Assembly: GCF_022049065.2 (NCBI RefSeq)
Contig: NZ_CP095743.1
Location: 2,805,001 to 2,869,000, forward strand
Direction: 5' to 3'
Length of the DNA stretch: 64,000 nt
DNA from: Niallia sp. Man26
GTDB lineage: Bacteria; Bacillota; Bacilli; Bacillales; Cytobacillaceae
Each line of letters begins with the position of its first letter. Position 1 is the stretch's first letter. Shown piece by piece: positions 51,433-59,525 of this stretch. The notes under the pieces were generated by a model that was given only the letters and a program-made list of their open reading frames with translations, did not search any database and was not told where the DNA came from. The translations under genes were made by a program, and so were the position numbers.

Positions 51433-51459
51433 TATTGTATGAAAAATGGCAAAAAGCGT
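51433..51459 (-). promoter_or_regulatory. Candidate sigma-K promoter of the cupin gene
   Basis: On the minus strand CATACAATA (51433-51441) fits the sigma-K -10 CATAnnnTA, with the -35 AC at 51458-51459, 16 nt upstream. Confidence 0.6.
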
Positions 51460-51477
51460 GACACTCACCCTAATTTA

Positions 51478-51514
51478 TAAAAAAAGAAGGATACCGTAAA
51501 AGGCACCCTCCTTC
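51478..51514 (-). terminator. Terminator of the CheY-like gene
   Basis: AGAAGGA/TCCTTCT and TGCC/GGTA pairings form a bulged stem, followed on the minus strand by seven or more U. It lies directly after the stop codon. Confidence 0.75.
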
Positions 51515-51515
51515 T

Positions 51516-51872
51516 CTATGATATGTTATCTAACGTCAGCAGGAATCGTTCAAAATATGGCTTTACGATGAAATCCTTCGCACCATGCTTTAAAGCAGCT
51601 GTAACATTCCTGCTTTGTCCCATCGCGGAACAAATAATGATTCTTGCATCACAATCAAATTCCATAATCCTTTGCAATGCTGTCATCCCATCCATACAAT
51701 CCATCGTTAAATCGAGGATAAGGATGTCCGGCTTCAGCTCTTTGTATACCGATACAGCCTCACAGCCGTCAGATGCTTCCCCGATGACTTTGTATTTGCT
51801 GTTATTTAATAGATTTTTTATGTAAGTTCTCATAAATAAAGAGTCGTCTGCAATAACAACCCTGACTTCCAA
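51516..51872 (-). CDS. Stand-alone CheY-like response regulator under c-di-GMP control
   Basis: The 118-residue protein is a single receiver domain close in pattern to Bacillus CheY: acidic pair in IADDSLFMR, phosphoacceptor Asp in DILILDLTMD, Ser in IICSAMGQ and Lys in DFIVKPYF. No output domain follows. TTG at 51870-51872 lies 8 nt after AGGAG. The longer frame to 51965 runs through the riboswitch and was rejected. No kinase is nearby; a target in motility, chemotaxis or sporulation signalling is possible. It is preceded by a c-di-GMP-I riboswitch. Confidence 0.85.
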   Translation of the reverse strand: MEVRVVIADDSLFMRTYIKNLLNNSKYKVIGEASDGCEAVSVYKELKPDILILDLTMDCMDGMTALQRIMEFDCDARIIICSAMGQSRNVTAALKHGAKDFIVKPYFERFLLTLDNIS

Positions 51873-51879
51873 TGTTACC

Positions 51880-51917
51880 ACTCCTAATTCTAACTTTGGC
51901 AAACTTAAGAAAGGAGT
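51880..51917 (-). promoter_or_regulatory. Anti-SD/SD pair in the riboswitch expression platform
   Basis: The ribosome site AGGAGT (51880-51885 on the minus strand) is complementary to ACTCCT at 51912-51917, between aptamer and gene. A perfect 6-bp pairing could hide the ribosome site, suggesting translational control. Confidence 0.5.
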
Positions 51918-51945
51918 AATTTGTATGTATGCAGGACTTAAGATT

Positions 51946-52030
51946 CCTGGCAGCCCGGCTGCCATTGCTGTTGCTTTAGGCCCGTGGCTTTGCGTCTTTT
52001 ACTTTCGTAAAATTTGCCAATGATTTTATC
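51946..52030 (-). promoter_or_regulatory. Cyclic-di-GMP-I (GEMM) riboswitch
   Basis: The minus strand shows GGCAAA, then P2 capped by a GAAA tetraloop (TTTTACGAAAGTAAAA), then the invariant GACGCAAAGCC and GGGCCTAA, and the closing GGCAGCCGGGCTGCC (51949-51963). This order and these bases match the GEMM-I consensus, including the tetraloop that docks into the P3 receptor. It lies about 75 nt upstream of the CheY-like start. Confidence 0.88.
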
Positions 52031-52480
52031 ATAGCACAGTATTTTTCAACTATATAGTTGTTTTTATAAGGAAATGAAAGAACATAAACAGCTTGTTAAA
52101 TGAGCAACAAAAATCCTTTCACCTAAAAAAAAACTTGGAATACAATTAGACTATATCCCAGATTTTAATATGTATACTTGATTGCCTACTACCAATACGT
52201 ACAAAGTAAGGTCTATTTTTTATGAGATCCTTTCTTTTCATTACAGAATCCAACAATTCTATCTCCCAACCTTCCATTTTCTTTATTTCAAATATACCCC
52301 ACAAATTAATCATTTTCTTTTTTGGTTAATTGTATGATTTATTATAATTTTTGTTCGGAATTTTACTGATATCTATAAAAATATACGTTTGCCCTATATC
52401 TCGGCATTGCAATTATAAATATAATGCCTAATTAATACATGCACAAAAAAGAGTCATTTACATAAATAGGCAGGTAACAT
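52031..52480. other. Gap between the riboswitch and the CotB-like cluster
   Basis: This AT-rich stretch has no open frame of note. It must contain the minus-strand promoter for the riboswitch transcript; I could not single out convincing hexamers. Confidence 0.35.
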
Positions 52481-52483
52481 AGT

Positions 52484-52511
52484 ACATTGTCTTGCCCTGA
52501 CACATATCATA
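52484..52511 (+). promoter_or_regulatory. Candidate sigma-K promoter of the CotB-like cluster
   Basis: CATATCATA (52503-52511) fits CATAnnnTA and AC at 52484-52485 lies 17 nt upstream, the sigma-K spacing. The first CotB-like gene begins 33 nt downstream. Confidence 0.6.
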
Positions 52512-52543
52512 CATGGAAAACATAACTAGGAGGTTATTTGGAG

Positions 52544-53059
52544 ATGAATAAAGAAGTATTACAGACATTAGTAGGTAAAACAATTAAAGTGGATAGGGGA
52601 GGCCCTGAGTCTCGTATCGGGAAATTATTAGGAGTTAGCGAAGACCATTTCACTCTTCTTACTGAAGCAGATGGTGTCGTTTATTATTTAACACATCACA
52701 TCAAAAGCCTGACAGAGAACACAAAAAAGGGTCTTCCATTTGAACTTGAAATACCAGAATTATTCACATTTGTAACTGCTCCAACTCTTTTTGAAGTAAT
52801 GGAAAGCTTAAAATACAATTGGGTAAAAATCAATCGCGGTGGCAAAGAGTCAGTTGAAGGCGTATTGGATGACATTAACCTAGAGTATATCACAATCGTT
52901 CATAATGAAGAGATTATCAGAATTGCTACATTCCACATCCACAATATCAGCTATGGACTCAAAATTGAAAAACCAAAGAAAGATGAGTCTGAGAAACAAG
53001 AAGAAAATAAGAATGATAAGAAGGAAGAAAAAACAGAAGAAAAGGGCAGTGAAAAATAA
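52544..53059 (+). CDS. CotB-like spore coat protein 1
   Basis: The 171-residue protein carries two copies of the repeat found in CotB: IKVDRGGPESRIGKLLGV to YYLTHHIKSLTE (about 14-60) and VKINRGGKESVEGVL to RIATFHIHNISYG (about 87-137). The tail (about 140-171) is almost only Lys, Glu, Asn and Asp. Compared with B. subtilis CotB it lacks the Ser/Lys-rich C-terminal part. ATG at 52544 lies 10 nt after AGGAGG; a TTG six bases upstream is an alternative. It is the first of three consecutive CotB-like genes. Confidence 0.8.
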   Translation: MNKEVLQTLVGKTIKVDRGGPESRIGKLLGVSEDHFTLLTEADGVVYYLTHHIKSLTENTKKGLPFELEIPELFTFVTAPTLFEVMESLKYNWVKINRGGKESVEGVLDDINLEYITIVHNEEIIRIATFHIHNISYGLKIEKPKKDESEKQEENKNDKKEEKTEEKGSEK

Positions 53060-53070
53060 TCATTATGATT

Positions 53071-53095
53071 AGTCGCTTCTTTTATAGAAGCGACT
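53071..53095 (+). other. Intercistronic hairpin between CotB-like genes 1 and 2
   Basis: AGTCGCTTC (53071-53079) pairs perfectly with GAAGCGACT (53087-53095). No U tract follows, so partial termination or mRNA stabilisation is more likely than a full stop. Confidence 0.6.
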
Positions 53096-53116
53096 CTCAT
53101 TTAGGAGGTGGTTCTT

Positions 53117-54511
53117 ATGGGAGAATTCACTTTTTCCAATGCACTTGATAGACTGAAAAGATTCAAGATACGACTTTTCCTAAATAAAGATCAATATGTG
53201 GAAGGCACATTACTCGATGTAAAAGAGGATCATTTAATTCTAGAAACGAATGGAAACATCTACTATTTCGCATTAGACCAGATTCATGCTATTACAAAAA
53301 ATGCAAAAGACAATAATCCATTACCTTTAGAATTTCCACTTGAGACTAAAAAAGACTTAAATGAATTATTAGAGGAATTACGTTACAGTTGGGTGACCAT
53401 TACTTGCAACTCCAATCAGGTTTTTAAAGGGATGCTTAGTAAAGTGACCGACGACTTCTTAATTTTAATTAATAAGGAAGAACAAATGTATATTCTTAAA
53501 ACCTCTATCATTAATATCTTTAATGGCCTGCAAGAGGATAATAGTCCTTCTTCTAATCAGGAGCAGTCGTCTAATAAAGAAGATGATTCTTCACAAATCC
53601 GTATGGAAGAAGTAGCAGAAAACAGCGAATCATCTAAGGAAACTGCTGCTGATTATGATACAGGAACAAGAAATGATGCTGACTCCGAACACAGCACAGA
53701 ACCAGTTAAAAGTGAGGTCTACGATTTCAGCACAAACTCAGTTGAAGATACAGTTTCTGATTTCAACACAGATCCAGCTGAAGATGCGGTCTCTGCTTTC
53801 AACACGGAACCAGTTGCAGATACGGTCTCTGCTTTCAACACGGAACCAGCTGAAGATGCGGTCTCTGCTTTCAACACGGAACCAGCTGAAGATACGGTCT
53901 CTGCTTTCAACACGGAACCAGTTGCAGATGCGGTCTCTGCTTTCAACACGGAACCAGTTGCAGATGCGGTCTCTGCTTTCAACACGGAATCAGTTGCAGA
54001 TGCGGTCTCAGTCGAATCAGACCCTATCATAAGTGGTGTTCGTGAAACAAACAACGGCTATGCTGATTTGCCACCAAGAAAGAACAAGAAACAAGATAAT
54101 ACACTGCATGACTTTTTGACAAATGTTCTATCACAAAAATACAAAGGAAGTGCTGACACTTTGGAAAAATCTCCTAAAGCTGAAAGTGATCAAGTTTCTC
54201 CAAAGAAAGAAGTGAAACCGACGGAGAACAATACAGCAGCAGATAGTATCTTTAAGCATCCTCTTAATCCCTTAGGCTCTTCTTTAAGAAGCAAAAAAAG
54301 CCACACTGAACAAGAAAAGAAAAAGGAAGCGGAAGTTCAGGAAGTTCCTTTAAATACTACAAATAATACAAAAACAGATGTAAAAACACAGATAATCAAT
54401 GCAAAAGATCAAAAACTCGCACTGGAGAAGCAGTATTTTGCCTTAATGAAACATGCCGAATATATGTACAAGAAAATCAGAGAAGAACGACTAAAAAAAT
54501 CAAAGAAATGA
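53117..54511 (+). CDS. CotB-like spore coat protein 2 with a 12-residue repeat array
   Basis: The 464-residue protein starts with two CotB-type modules (about 8-55, IRLFLNKDQYVEGTLLDV to FALDQIHAITK; about 90-135). An acidic linker and nine tandem 12-residue units (consensus TEPVADAVSAFN) follow at about 194-301. The C-terminus is Lys-rich with a coiled-coil-like end (LEKQYFALMKHAEYMYKKIREERLKKSKK). ATG at 53117 lies 8 nt after AGGAGG; a GTG inside that site was rejected. The repeats suggest length variation between strains. Confidence 0.75.
   Translation: MGEFTFSNALDRLKRFKIRLFLNKDQYVEGTLLDVKEDHLILETNGNIYYFALDQIHAITKNAKDNNPLPLEFPLETKKDLNELLEELRYSWVTITCNSNQVFKGMLSKVTDDFLILINKEEQMYILKTSIINIFNGLQEDNSPSSNQEQSSNKEDDSSQIRMEEVAENSESSKETAADYDTGTRNDADSEHSTEPVKSEVYDFSTNSVEDTVSDFNTDPAEDAVSAFNTEPVADTVSAFNTEPAEDAVSAFNTEPAEDTVSAFNTEPVADAVSAFNTEPVADAVSAFNTESVADAVSVESDPIISGVRETNNGYADLPPRKNKKQDNTLHDFLTNVLSQKYKGSADTLEKSPKAESDQVSPKKEVKPTENNTAADSIFKHPLNPLGSSLRSKKSHTEQEKKKEAEVQEVPLNTTNNTKTDVKTQIINAKDQKLALEKQYFALMKHAEYMYKKIREERLKKSKK
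53696..54019 (+). repeat. Nine in-frame 36-bp tandem repeats
   Basis: Nine 36-bp units lie head to tail in CotB-like gene 2. The central six are nearly identical, differing mainly at the GTTGCA/GCTGAA and GCG/ACG codons; the first two and the last are degenerate. The pattern fits recent unequal crossover or slippage. Confidence 0.92.
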
Positions 54512-54554
54512 TGGGAGTATTTTAATTACTTGCTTTTTTTAAGGAAGTGAATAG

Positions 54555-55229
54555 ATGGATAGCATAAAAAAATTGCAAAATGAGTATGTAAAGGTTGAAA
54601 TATCAGGAAAAACTGTGTTTTCCGGAGTTCTCTTGGACAACGGCCTAGATATTATCGTGATAAATGATGGCGAAAAGTACCTTTATATTCCGCTTAACCA
54701 TGTCCATAATATAAAAAAATCGCTTAAAGGAGAATCGGAATTCACCATTGATACAACTGGCGGAGATTTGCCATTTCAAGATGCTAGTGAAAACATTTCA
54801 TATCGCAAAATCCTAAATAATGCGAAGGGGCAGTTTATAGAATTATTTGTCACAGGAAATAAGTCCATTCATGGCTATATTACTAATATTTTGAATGATT
54901 ATATTGTATTTTACTCACCAGTTTTTAAGACTATTTTCATTTCCATGCATCACATAAAATGGCTTATTCCCTATACTTCTAATTTAACACCCTATACTTT
55001 GAATAACGCAGATCTCCCCATTGTCCCCTCCACTATACCTTTAGCCCGCACTTTTGAAGAACAATTAAAAAAACATGCTGACCAATTACTTGTATTTGAT
55101 TTAGGAGATGCTCCTGACAAGATTGGTTTAGTAAAAAATATTTCCAACAATATTATAGAGATAATTACAGCCGAGGGTATACCTGTTTATTGGAAGCTAG
55201 CCCATTTAAAATCGGTTCACTTACCATAA
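54555..55229 (+). CDS. CotB-like spore coat protein 3
   Basis: The 224-residue protein has three diverged copies of the same small beta module: YVKVEISGKTVFSGVLLDN to YIPLNHVHNIKK (about 11-54), FIELFVTGNKSIHGYITNI to ISMHHIKWLIP (about 93-140) and a shorter C-terminal one (about 175-222). It lacks low-complexity tails. ATG follows AAGGAAGTG. It ends the cluster and is followed by a terminator. Confidence 0.65.
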   Translation: MDSIKKLQNEYVKVEISGKTVFSGVLLDNGLDIIVINDGEKYLYIPLNHVHNIKKSLKGESEFTIDTTGGDLPFQDASENISYRKILNNAKGQFIELFVTGNKSIHGYITNILNDYIVFYSPVFKTIFISMHHIKWLIPYTSNLTPYTLNNADLPIVPSTIPLARTFEEQLKKHADQLLVFDLGDAPDKIGLVKNISNNIIEIITAEGIPVYWKLAHLKSVHLP

Positions 55230-55241
55230 TAAAGACAACTA

Positions 55242-55268
55242 AAAAACATCTCAGGGAAGATGTTTTTC
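55242..55268 (+). terminator. Terminator of the CotB-like cluster
   Basis: AAAAACATCT (55242-55251) pairs with AGATGTTTTT (55258-55267), followed by a T-rich stretch. Confidence 0.75.
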
Positions 55269-55308
55269 TTTTGCCTTTCCTTTTATATTTTCTGTCTTTG
55301 ATGAAAAT

Positions 55309-55347
55309 AAAAAGGAGATGGCTTTTTTTCTCAGCCATCTCTTTTTT
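55309..55347. terminator. Terminator of the sdh operon
   Basis: GAGATGGCT (55315-55323) pairs with AGCCATCTC (55333-55341). A-rich and T-rich flanks give a U tract on the minus strand after sdhB and also on the plus strand. Confidence 0.8.
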
Positions 55348-55348
55348 A

Positions 55349-56110
55349 TTAAACACTATCACTGCCAAAAAAGCTCTTGAATGCTTCAAAGGTGGTATCT
55401 CTGTTCAATGCTGCAATGGAAGTGGTCAATGGAATTCCTTTTGGACAAGATTGAACACAGTTTTGGGAATTGCCGCAATTTGCAAGCCCTCCATCTCCCA
55501 TAATTTGTTCAAGGCGCTCTGACTTATTCATCGCTCCTGTCGGATGGGCATTAAAGAGACGCACTTGGGATAATGGAGCTGGTCCAATAAAATCCGATTT
55601 GCTGTTCACATTCGGGCAAGCTTCTAAGCAAACACCGCATGTCATGCATTTAGACAGTTCATATGCCCATTGTCTTTTCTTTTCAGGCATTCTCGGTCCT
55701 GGTCCAAGATCATAAGTACCATCGATTGGAATCCATGCCTTCACCTTTTTCAAGCTGTCAAACATGCGGGTTCTGTCGACCTGCAAGTCTCTGACAACTG
55801 GGAATGTGCGCATCGGTTCCAAGCGGATCGGCTGTTCAAGCTGGTCGACTAATGCTGTGCATGACTGTCTTGGTCTTCCGTTGATGACCATCGAACAAGC
55901 TCCGCATACTTCCTCCAGGCAGTTCATATCCCAGGAAATTGGAGTTGTTTTTTCCCCTTTGCTGTTGACTGGATTTCTTCGTATTTCCATTAGGGCAGAG
56001 ATAACATTCATGTTCGGTCTGTATGGCAATTTAAATTCTTCTGAATAGGGTGCTGAATCAGGATCATCTTGTCTTGTTATCAGAAATGTAACCGTACTTG
56101 CTTCCCCCAT
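55349..56110 (-). CDS. sdhB: Succinate dehydrogenase iron-sulfur subunit
   Basis: SdhB carries electrons from the flavoprotein to the cytochrome b subunit. The 253-residue protein has the [2Fe-2S] cysteines Cys64, Cys69, Cys72 and Cys84, followed by the CMTCGVCLEACP and NCVQSCPKG blocks for the [4Fe-4S] and [3Fe-4S] clusters. It starts one base after the sdhA stop. Confidence 0.97.
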   Translation of the reverse strand: MGEASTVTFLITRQDDPDSAPYSEEFKLPYRPNMNVISALMEIRRNPVNSKGEKTTPISWDMNCLEEVCGACSMVINGRPRQSCTALVDQLEQPIRLEPMRTFPVVRDLQVDRTRMFDSLKKVKAWIPIDGTYDLGPGPRMPEKKRQWAYELSKCMTCGVCLEACPNVNSKSDFIGPAPLSQVRLFNAHPTGAMNKSERLEQIMGDGGLANCGNSQNCVQSCPKGIPLTTSIAALNRDTTFEAFKSFFGSDSV

Positions 56111-56111
56111 C

Positions 56112-57875
56112 TTATTTCACTCCTTCTTTTTGTTTCGAATAATCCCGTTTTCTAGGCGTAATTAGTGATGTATCAACATCCTCATAATGGAATTGAGGTG
56201 CTTCACTTTCTGATACGAACTTTGCCATTGTTGTCTTCAAGAAGTCTTCATCATTTCTGTCTGGATAATCAGGTTTATAGTGAGCGCCGCGGCTTTCATT
56301 ACGGTTATATGCTCCAATTGTGATTACCCTTGCCAGCTGAAGCATATTTTGAAGCTGGCGTGTAAACACTGCTCCTTGATTGCTCCATTTCGCTGTATCA
56401 TTAATATTGATGTTTTTATAGCGCTCCAGCAATTCCTGGATTTTGTTATCTGTATCTTGAAGTTTGTCATTATAACGAACTACTGTTACGTTATCTGTCA
56501 TCCATTCCCCTAATTCCTTATGAAGCACATAGGCATTTTCCGTTCCGTCCAGCTTCATAATACTATCCCATTTTCCTTGTTCTTCTTTGACTGCTTGATC
56601 GTATAGGGTAGAGGATAGGTCTTCTGCACTTTTGCTCAAACCGTTAATGTATTTGACTGCATTCGGACCAACAACCATACCGCCGTAAATGGCAGACAGC
56701 AAGCTGTTCGCTCCTAACCGGTTTGCACCATGCTGAGAATAATCGCATTCCCCTGCAGCAAATAAGCCAGGGATGTTTGTCATTTGATCATAATCGACCC
56801 ATAATCCGCCCATTGAATAATGAACTGCCGGGAATATTTTCATTGGCACTTTTCGAGGATCATCGCCCATGAATTTTTCATATATTTCAATGATACCGCC
56901 GAGTTTTATGTCAAGCTCCTTCGGATTCTTGTGGGACAAGTCCAAATACACCATATTTTCTCCGTTGATGCCAAGCTTTTGGTCTACACAAACATGGAAG
57001 ATTTCCCTTGTCGCAATATCCCTTGGCACAAGATTGCCGTATGCAGGATATTTTTCTTCAAGGAAGTACCATGGTTTTCCATCTTTATAGGTCCAGACCC
57101 TTCCGCCTTCACCCCTTGCTGATTCACTCATCAGGCGGAGTTTATCATCGCCAGGAATAGCAGTTGGATGAATTTGGATGAACTCCCCGTTTGCATAGTA
57201 AGCGCCCTGTTGATAAGTGATGGCAGCGGCAGATCCTGTATTGATAACAGAGTTTGTCGATTTACCAAAGATGATACCAGGTCCGCCTGTTGCCATAATA
57301 ACAGCATCACCAGGGAAAGCTTTAATCTCCATTGTTTTTAAGTCTTGCGCTCTTATACCGCGGCAGACACCTTCGTCATCAAGGACTGCTCCAAGGAATT
57401 CCCAGCCCTCATATTTAACAACTAGTCCATCTACCTCGTATCGGCGTACTTGCTCATCCAATGCATACAAAAGCTGCTGTCCAGTCGTTGCTCCAGCGAA
57501 TGCTGTCCGGTGATACTGTGTTCCTCCAAAACGGCGGAAATCAAGAAGTCCTTCTGGTGTCCTGTTGAACATTACGCCCATGCGGTCCAACAAATGAATA
57601 ATCCCTGGTGCAGCTTCTGCCATCGCTTTAACTGGCGGCTGGTTTGCTAAGAAATCCCCGCCGTATACAGTATCATCAAAATGCTCCCAAGGAGAATCCC
57701 CTTCCCCTTTCGTGTTTACCGCACCGTTTATGCCGCCTTGTGCACAAACAGAATGGGAACGCTTGACTGGCACAAGGGAAAACAATTCGACAGGTGTCCC
57801 AGTTTCCGCTACTTTGATTGTGGCCATTAATCCTGCTAAACCACCGCCTACAATAATGACTTTCCCTTTACTCAT
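56112..57875 (-). CDS. sdhA: Succinate dehydrogenase flavoprotein subunit
   Basis: SdhA oxidises succinate to fumarate with covalently bound FAD. The 587-residue protein shows the dinucleotide fold VGGGLAGL (9-16), the flavin-linked His41 in RSHSVCAQGG, the HPTAIPGD and ESARGEGG substrate regions and the HGANRLGANSLL motif. It is the middle gene of sdhCAB. Confidence 0.97.
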   Translation of the reverse strand: MSKGKVIIVGGGLAGLMATIKVAETGTPVELFSLVPVKRSHSVCAQGGINGAVNTKGEGDSPWEHFDDTVYGGDFLANQPPVKAMAEAAPGIIHLLDRMGVMFNRTPEGLLDFRRFGGTQYHRTAFAGATTGQQLLYALDEQVRRYEVDGLVVKYEGWEFLGAVLDDEGVCRGIRAQDLKTMEIKAFPGDAVIMATGGPGIIFGKSTNSVINTGSAAAITYQQGAYYANGEFIQIHPTAIPGDDKLRLMSESARGEGGRVWTYKDGKPWYFLEEKYPAYGNLVPRDIATREIFHVCVDQKLGINGENMVYLDLSHKNPKELDIKLGGIIEIYEKFMGDDPRKVPMKIFPAVHYSMGGLWVDYDQMTNIPGLFAAGECDYSQHGANRLGANSLLSAIYGGMVVGPNAVKYINGLSKSAEDLSSTLYDQAVKEEQGKWDSIMKLDGTENAYVLHKELGEWMTDNVTVVRYNDKLQDTDNKIQELLERYKNININDTAKWSNQGAVFTRQLQNMLQLARVITIGAYNRNESRGAHYKPDYPDRNDEDFLKTTMAKFVSESEAPQFHYEDVDTSLITPRKRDYSKQKEGVK

Positions 57876-57917
57876 TTTATTCCACTCCCTTAATCTAGTG
57901 CTCTATCATTCTAGTTT

Positions 57918-58526
57918 CTATACAAAAGCTAACAGCGCTCGTACGCCGATTGTTGATAAGATAATGAAAATTCCAATCGTAACATATGTACTAATTCTTT
58001 GTGATTTAGGAGTAACTGTAATTCCCCAGCTGACACAGAATGACCATAACCCGTTAGAGAAATGGAATATAGTGGAGATTACACCAACTAAATAAAAGGC
58101 AAACATCCAAGGATTTCCTAAGATCTCCTCCATCATATTATAATTGACTTCTTTCCCCATTTGAGCAGCTACCCGTGTTTCCCAAACATGCCATACAATG
58201 AATATCAATGTTACAATTCCAGTAACCCTCTGGATATAAAACATCCAATTTCGGAAATATCCATATTTCTTCGTATTGTTCTTGGCTGTAAAAGCAATAT
58301 AAATACCGTATACAGCGTGATAAATAATTGGTAAAAAAATCACGAAAATTTCTAAAAAGTATCGGAACGGCAAATGCTCCATAAAGGCAGCTGCCTTATT
58401 AAATGATTCCGGTCCCTTTGTAGCAAAATGATTGACAACCAAATGCTGGATCAAAAATACACCGACTGGGATAACCCCCAGTAAAGAATGTAATCTTCTG
58501 AATAGAAACTCTCGATTTTTTGCCAT
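57918..58526 (-). CDS. sdhC: Succinate dehydrogenase cytochrome b558 subunit
   Basis: SdhC anchors the complex and holds two haems for electron transfer to menaquinone. The 202-residue protein has five membrane helices, and the four haem-ligand histidines known from B. subtilis are found at His28, His70, His113 and His155. The ATG follows AGGGGGG. Confidence 0.96.
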   Translation of the reverse strand: MAKNREFLFRRLHSLLGVIPVGVFLIQHLVVNHFATKGPESFNKAAAFMEHLPFRYFLEIFVIFLPIIYHAVYGIYIAFTAKNNTKKYGYFRNWMFYIQRVTGIVTLIFIVWHVWETRVAAQMGKEVNYNMMEEILGNPWMFAFYLVGVISTIFHFSNGLWSFCVSWGITVTPKSQRISTYVTIGIFIILSTIGVRALLAFV

Positions 58527-58612
58527 ACTTTTCCCCCCCTAATGATGAAATAGTTCTTTTTCCTCATAAAAGCGATTACAAGATAGAAAACTTACAATTC
58601 TGTGACAATTTC

Positions 58613-58641
58613 ATTGTACTCCCAATAAAAATCTCGGTCAA
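58613..58641 (-). promoter_or_regulatory. Sigma-A promoter of sdhCAB
   Basis: TTGACC (58636-58641) and TACAAT (58613-58618) are 17 nt apart, 87 nt upstream of sdhC. Confidence 0.75.
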
Positions 58642-59032
58642 GAAAACGGATACAATTATTCCAGATTTCTTTATCCTTTTTTATTATATGATTTTGCTCT
58701 TGGAAAAATTTCTACTTTATTTTACCGCATAGAAACTTTGGCCCTAAGGGAAAAATAATAGAAGCTGATAGAGCAGATGGCAGTAAGATTAAGCCTGCTT
58801 TTTCTCCTAGCTTTTTCCTGCTTGGCTTAAAGCTTTATATGATGTGTTATTTTGCCATACAGAACTAATAAAATAGACCTGATTTTCCTGTTATTATTCC
58901 CTTATCGCTATGTTTTTTTCTAGATTTTAAAGTATACTATTAAAGCGATATATTTTTTGTCGAAATTTACGATGCATTTAATGAATTTAATAACATATAT
59001 TTAATAGAATTGTAGAAAGAGGAGAGAGGCAA
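58642..59032. other. Divergent sdhC-yslB intergenic region
   Basis: Apart from the sdh promoter, this AT-rich region has only an imperfect hairpin around AAGCC/GGCTT (about 58791-58829) and no coding signal. The yslB promoter should lie near its right end but was not resolved. Confidence 0.35.
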
Positions 59033-59488
59033 TTGAGCGAGATTACAACAGAAGAAAGAATAACGAAAGTAGAGGAAGACTCTCTTACAGTACCTGCCTA
59101 TGGATACGAATTGCTGCGTGAAATTTTAATACCTGACTTGCTTGGAAGAGATACTCCGGATATCCTTTATTGGGCTGGCAAAAGAATTGCCCGAACTTTC
59201 CCCCTTGACCACTTGGAAGGAGCAGCTGCTTTTTTTGAAAAAGCAGGCTGGGGTCAGCTTGAAATCGTGAAAGCAAATAAAAATGAGATGGAATATAGCA
59301 TTACAAGTCCATTAATTGAACAAAGGCTGAAGGAAAAGGGCAAATGCACATTCCAGTTGGAAGCAGGCTACCTTGCACAGCAGCACGAACAATTAAAAGA
59401 AGTAGTTGCAGAAGCGTTTGAAGATCCAAAACGACGCGGCAAAAAAATTACTATCACTGTCCGCTGGGACAGCAAAGATCCTGTATAA
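59033..59488 (+). CDS. yslB: DUF2507 protein YslB
   Basis: The 151-residue protein matches the YslB family (VPAYGYELLREILIPDLLG, LYWAGKRIARTFPL, GAAAFFEKAGWG). It is predicted soluble and belongs to a V4R/BPL-like small-ligand fold group. TTG start behind a GGAGAGAGG site. Position between sdhC and lysC agrees with B. subtilis. Function is unknown. Confidence 0.9.
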   Translation: MSEITTEERITKVEEDSLTVPAYGYELLREILIPDLLGRDTPDILYWAGKRIARTFPLDHLEGAAAFFEKAGWGQLEIVKANKNEMEYSITSPLIEQRLKEKGKCTFQLEAGYLAQQHEQLKEVVAEAFEDPKRRGKKITITVRWDSKDPV

Positions 59489-59518
59489 AAAAAGGTCCTC
59501 TTTCTTGAGGACCTTTTT
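59489..59518. terminator. Bidirectional terminator between yslB and lysC
   Basis: AAAGGTCCTC (59491-59500) pairs with GAGGACCTTT (59507-59516) with U tracts on both sides at this convergent junction. Confidence 0.85.
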
Positions 59519-59525
59519 ATTGTTG

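Noticed and set aside
51873..51965. N-terminal extension of the CheY-like protein
   Set aside because: It would translate the riboswitch platform and aptamer end; the ribosome site sits before TTG 51872, where the receiver domain begins.
53696..54019. CRISPR array
   Set aside because: Units are contiguous 36-bp coding repeats without spacers, and no cas genes are near.
53655..54054. Overlapping ORFs on both strands in the repeat array
   Set aside because: A 36-bp repeat keeps any frame without a stop open; only the frame continuous with the CotB modules is supported.
55165..55522. ORFs across the CotB-like/sdhB junction
   Set aside because: They read through two terminators and antisense to sdhB.
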